Shown in pieces: positions 61,188 to 64,000 of a DNA stretch of 64,000 bases. Positions within the stretch are counted from its first letter, which is position 1, and each line of letters opens with the position of its first letter. The position numbers and the translations under genes are program-made. The notes beneath the pieces were generated by a model. That model had not been told where the DNA came from. It saw nothing but the letters and a program-made list of their open reading frames with translations, and did no database searches. The stretch is from Methylocystis sp. (lineage in GTDB: Bacteria; Pseudomonadota; Alphaproteobacteria; Rhizobiales; Beijerinckiaceae): the NCBI GenBank assembly GCA_020252485.1, contig JADCCX010000059.1:1-64000 (forward strand), written 5' to 3'.

Positions 61188-62102
61188 ATGTCCATGACCC
61201 GCCGCCTGCTTCTGGCAGCCGCCGCTACGGCGCTGACCGCCACTGCATCCTTCGCCCAGGACTGGAAGGCGAAGTATCCTGAACTCATCTATGCCGTCGT
61301 GCCGGCCGAGAACGCCTCGGGCGTGACCGAGCGGATGGGACCCTGGATGGAGTATCTCTCCAACCAGCTCGGCGTGAAGGTGACCCTGCGCATCGCTTCG
61401 GACTACGCCGCCGTGATCGAAGGCCAGCGCGCCGGTTCGATCCATATCGGCGATTACGGACCGTCCTCCTATGTCCGCGCCCATACGGTCACGAACGGCG
61501 GCGTCGAGGCCTTCGCCTCGTTGCGCGCGGTCGACGGTTCGACCGGATATTTTGCCGTAGCCTACGCCAAGGCGTCGGCCGCTGGCGCCAAGCTTGAGGA
61601 TTTCAAGGGCAAGAACCTTTGCTTCGTCGACCCCAACTCGGCTTCGGGTTACGCCGTACCGATGTACGCCATGAGCAAGGTCGGCATCGATCCTGCCAAG
61701 TTCTTCGGCAAGGTCGTCAACGCCGGCAGCCACGAGAACGCCGTTCTCGCCGTTCAGCAGGGCACTTGCGACGTGGCCTTCAACTGGTGGAACTCGGAGG
61801 ATGATTCCAACCTGAGCCGCATGGTTAACAAGGGCATGGTCAAGGCCGCCGACTTCAAGACCGTCTTCCGCTCCGAGAAGATCCCCGGCTCGCCTTATGC
61901 CTACCTAGCATCGCTGCCGCCTGAGCTGAAGACGGCGATCCGCAATGCCTTCTTTGAATCGCCGACCCGCGGCAAGGCCGCCTTCGACAAGCTGTCGGAC
62001 GGCAAGTCGCCTGGCTTCGCTCCTGCCCAGCACAGCGATTACAAGGTGACCGAAGAGCTGCAGAAGTTCGTTGACGCGCTCCGCAAGAAGAGCGGCTCTT
62101 AA
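61188..62102 (+). CDS. phnD: phosphonate/phosphate-binding protein PhnD
   Basis: This 304-residue periplasmic protein has a signal peptide (SMTRRLLLAAAATALTATAS-F-A) and the PhnD pattern LIYAVVPAENASGVTERMGP, followed by IHIGDYGPSSYVRAHTVT, GKNLCFVDPNSASGYAVPMY and GSHENAVLAVQQGTCDVAF. It captures the ligand for the two PhnE permeases. A strong terminator-like hairpin follows, consistent with binding protein being made in excess. Confidence 0.95.
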   Translation: MSMTRRLLLAAAATALTATASFAQDWKAKYPELIYAVVPAENASGVTERMGPWMEYLSNQLGVKVTLRIASDYAAVIEGQRAGSIHIGDYGPSSYVRAHTVTNGGVEAFASLRAVDGSTGYFAVAYAKASAAGAKLEDFKGKNLCFVDPNSASGYAVPMYAMSKVGIDPAKFFGKVVNAGSHENAVLAVQQGTCDVAFNWWNSEDDSNLSRMVNKGMVKAADFKTVFRSEKIPGSPYAYLASLPPELKTAIRNAFFESPTRGKAAFDKLSDGKSPGFAPAQHSDYKVTEELQKFVDALRKKSGS

Positions 62103-62122
62103 GCGGCTTCCACCAATCCCGG

Positions 62123-62155
62123 GCGTCGCCGCTAGCCGGCGACGCTCTTTTTCTT
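62123..62155 (+). terminator. intra-operon Rho-independent terminator after phnD
   Basis: GCGTCGCCG pairs perfectly with CGGCGACGC across CTAGC and is followed by TCTTTTTCTT. This is the best intrinsic terminator in the window. It lies 20 bases after the phnD stop and before phnE, so it should act as an attenuator that lowers permease expression relative to phnD. Confidence 0.85.
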
Positions 62156-62174
62156 GACCCAAGCGAGAGCGCTC

Positions 62175-63059
62175 ATGGCATCCGCCATCCCCGTCCTGCC
62201 TGAACAGCGCGTCGCTGATCTTTATGCGCCTTACAAGCAGGAGCTCGCGGCGAAGCGCCGGATCACGCTCATCGGCGCGCTGGTTCTGCTGGTGCTGACG
62301 ATGATTGCCGGGCGGGTCGCGGAAGTCGATGCCGACAAGTTTTTTTCCAACATCTACCGGTTCACGGATTACTTTCACCGGCTGTTCTTCCTTGACACCG
62401 GCGCATCGGTTTTCACGGATGTGCGCGAGTGGTTCTGGGGCCTTCAGAAATGGACCCGCCACATCCTCGATACGCTGCTGATCGCCTATCTCGGCACCCT
62501 GTTCGGCGCCATCGGGGCCTTCCTCATCTGTTTCGCGGCCACCATGAACCTCGCCGTCAACCCGGCGCGGCGGTTCCTGGCGCGGCGGTTCCTTGAATTC
62601 TGCCGCACGGTTCCCGAGATCGTCTTCGCGCTGATCTTCGTCGTCGCCTTCGGCCTCGGCCCGGTGCCCGGCGTGCTGGCGATCATGATCCACACTGTCG
62701 GCGCGCTGGGCAAGCTCTTCGCCGAGGTCGTCGAGAACATTGACATGAAGCCGGTGGAGGGGGCGATTGCCTCTGGCGCCACGCGCTGGCAGGCGATCCG
62801 CTATGCCGCCGTTCCACAGGTGCTGCCGAATTTCGCCAGCTATGCGCTGCTGCGCTTCGAGATCAATGTGCGCGGCGCCTCCGTCATGGGCTTCGTCGGC
62901 GCGGGCGGCATCGGGCAGGAATTGATCGAGGCGATCCGCAAATTCTATTATTCCGACGTGTCGGCGATCCTGCTCCTCATCATCGCCACGGTGATGATCA
63001 TCGATCTGGTGACCGAGCGCATCCGCCACAGTCTCATCTCCCAGGAGCATGGCCGATGA
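62175..63059 (+). CDS. phnE: phosphonate/phosphate ABC permease PhnE (1)
   Basis: This 294-residue permease has a first helix around LIGALVLLVLTMIAGRVAEV. The PhnE core is WTRHILDTLLIAYLGTLFGA, FCRTVPEIVFALIFVVAFGLGPVPGV, the EAA-type loop AIASGATRWQAIRYAAVPQV, and VMGFVGAGGIGQELIEAIRK. I chose the ATG at 62175; a TTG at 62154 sits in the terminator tail. It overlaps the second phnE by 4 bases, and the two form the heterodimeric channel. Confidence 0.94.
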   Translation: MASAIPVLPEQRVADLYAPYKQELAAKRRITLIGALVLLVLTMIAGRVAEVDADKFFSNIYRFTDYFHRLFFLDTGASVFTDVREWFWGLQKWTRHILDTLLIAYLGTLFGAIGAFLICFAATMNLAVNPARRFLARRFLEFCRTVPEIVFALIFVVAFGLGPVPGVLAIMIHTVGALGKLFAEVVENIDMKPVEGAIASGATRWQAIRYAAVPQVLPNFASYALLRFEINVRGASVMGFVGAGGIGQELIEAIRKFYYSDVSAILLLIIATVMIIDLVTERIRHSLISQEHGR

Positions 63060-63910
63060 AAGCCTCGGGTATGTTCACGGACCAGGCCGAGATGATGCAG
63101 CGCCACAAGGCGCTGGTGATGGGTTCGCCCCGCGAGAAGTACCTGCCCTTCTTGGTGGCCGGCCTCATGCTGGCCGTGGCGCTCTTCGCACTCTTCCGGC
63201 TGGAGTTCTCCTTCGCGCGGCTCGGCGCGGGCATCGTGCAGCTCGGCACCTTCCTTGGCCTGATGATCCCGCCGTCGCCGGGAACCCAGCTCTACGCGCT
63301 CCTGAAAGCCCTGGCGGAAACGGTCGCCATCGCCTTCCTCGGCACGCTGCTTGCTGCGGTTCTGTCCTTTCCGCTCGGCTTTTTCGCCGCGCGCAACACC
63401 ATGGCCAACGGGATCGTGCGCTTCATGACGCGGCGTTTCTCCGATACGATCCGCGGCGTAGATACACTGATCTGGGCGCTGATCTGGATCAATGTGGTGG
63501 GCCTCGGACCTTTCGCCGGCGTGCTCGCCATCATGACCAGCGACATCGGCGCATTCTCGAAACTCTATTCCGAAGCCATTGAGGCCGTCGACCGCAAGGC
63601 CGGGGAGGGGGTTGTCTCCAGCGGCGGCTCGAAGCTGCATGCCATCCGGTTCGGCATCGTGCCGCAGGTGATGCCGGTCTTCATCAGCCAGATCCTCTAT
63701 TACTTCGAATCGAACACCCGTTCGGCCACCATCATCGGCATCGTGGGCGCCGGCGGCATCGGGCTCTATCTGGCCGAGACGATCCGCACCTACGAATGGG
63801 ACAATGTCGCCTTCATCATCCTGATGGTTCTGGTGACGGTCGCGGTGATCGATGCGATCTCGTCGCGGCTGCGGCTTGCGATTGTCGGTCAACGAACTGT
63901 AACATCGTGA
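63056..63910 (+). CDS. phnE: phosphonate/phosphate ABC permease PhnE (2)
   Basis: This 284-residue permease is a second PhnE: ALAETVAIAFLGTLLAAVLS, RFSDTIRGVDTLIWALIWIN, the loop VVSSGGSKLHAIRFGIVPQV, and IIGIVGAGGIGLYLAETIRT. Two different permease genes after phnC and phnD match the PhnCDEE/PhoCDET arrangement in rhizobia. No C-P lyase gene is visible before the window ends, so the substrate may be phosphate as well as phosphonates. Confidence 0.94.
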   Translation: MKASGMFTDQAEMMQRHKALVMGSPREKYLPFLVAGLMLAVALFALFRLEFSFARLGAGIVQLGTFLGLMIPPSPGTQLYALLKALAETVAIAFLGTLLAAVLSFPLGFFAARNTMANGIVRFMTRRFSDTIRGVDTLIWALIWINVVGLGPFAGVLAIMTSDIGAFSKLYSEAIEAVDRKAGEGVVSSGGSKLHAIRFGIVPQVMPVFISQILYYFESNTRSATIIGIVGAGGIGLYLAETIRTYEWDNVAFIILMVLVTVAVIDAISSRLRLAIVGQRTVTS

Positions 63911-63912
63911 AA

Positions 63913-63930
63913 TGTGTCACGTAACTGTCA
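63913..63930 (+). promoter_or_regulatory. degenerate Pho box at the right edge
   Basis: GTGTCACGTAACTGTCAT shows one perfect CTGTCAT and one two-mismatch copy four bases apart, directly after the second phnE gene. By analogy with the two upstream boxes it probably drives a further Pho-regulated gene beginning beyond the window. Bases 63931-64000 show nothing else. Confidence 0.6.
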
Positions 63931-64000
63931 TATGCCTTTGCCAAGCGCAGCAGCATGGCGACTGAGCCCGAGTCTCGACCGATTGCAGATGTGGCTGGGC

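Noticed and set aside
1-64000. tRNA, rRNA, CRISPR arrays, integrases and intact insertion sequences
   Set aside because: I looked for conserved rRNA/tRNA-like structures, spaced direct repeats and transposase or integrase motifs and found none convincing.

Overview
This is a GC-rich window with tightly packed operons, many ATGA start/stop overlaps, and gene families typical of Alphaproteobacteria, most likely Hyphomicrobiales (rhizobia/methylobacteria relatives). The main clues are a RepABC-type partition pair with its 16-bp parS palindrome, a PqqA peptide very like the methylobacterial one, a CyaC-like diheme/ferredoxin cyclase as known from Sinorhizobium, a PhoCDET-style phosphonate/phosphate transporter behind Pho boxes, and rhizobial-type intergenic palindromes. 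No rRNA, tRNA, CRISPR array, integrase or intact insertion sequence was seen.

Layout. 1-2.0 kb is a scarred accessory stretch with a large inverted repeat, two copies of a truncated dehydrogenase tail, a three-gene ParD-ParE-BrnA-like toxin/antitoxin operon and an orphan HigA-type antitoxin that still overlaps the last codons of a lost toxin. 2.0-5.1 kb holds repA and repB with parS sites and a structured leader, but no recognisable repC. 5.2-10.6 kb is a complete PQQ cassette: pqqABCDE on the minus strand, divergent from a periplasmic PQQ sugar dehydrogenase and a small cytochrome c. 10.9-16.7 kb has a tripartite tricarboxylate transporter (tctCBA), divergent from an oxalyl-CoA-ligase-like enzyme and a ketopantoate-reductase-like enzyme, with a palindromic operator between them. 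17.1-21.0 kb is a sulfate ABC transporter (cysPTWA). 21.3-26.5 kb is a glycan module (two COG4671-type glycosyltransferases, one GT4, two methyltransferase-like proteins). 26.8-32.8 kb is a family-5 ABC importer with a fused two-domain ATPase. 33.1 kb holds a remnant of a metallo-beta-lactamase/cyclase fusion, and 33.6-35.6 kb a deacetylase and a GT4 enzyme.

35.6-41.0 kb is the most unusual part: an ABC-exporter-like protein in which the Walker A, signature, Walker B and H-loop residues are all lost, a stand-alone cyclic-nucleotide-binding protein lacking its phosphate-binding Arg, and a CyaC-like membrane diheme/[2Fe-2S]/cyclase protein lacking three of six canonical catalytic or purine residues. 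All three are full-length open frames. 41.1-51.6 kb is one long minus-strand catabolic operon (two amidohydrolases, a complete family-5 ABC importer and a ThDP enzyme). 51.7-54.4 kb is a CpxRA-like two-component system with a Spy/CpxP-like Gly-Tyr repeat protein and a CpxR-like box. 54.6-58.7 kb is the glucuronate operon uxaC-uxuB-uxuA. 58.9-63.9 kb is a Pho-regulon block: a phytase-like esterase and phnCDEE, each behind a Pho box, with a third degenerate Pho box at the right edge and an attenuating terminator after phnD.
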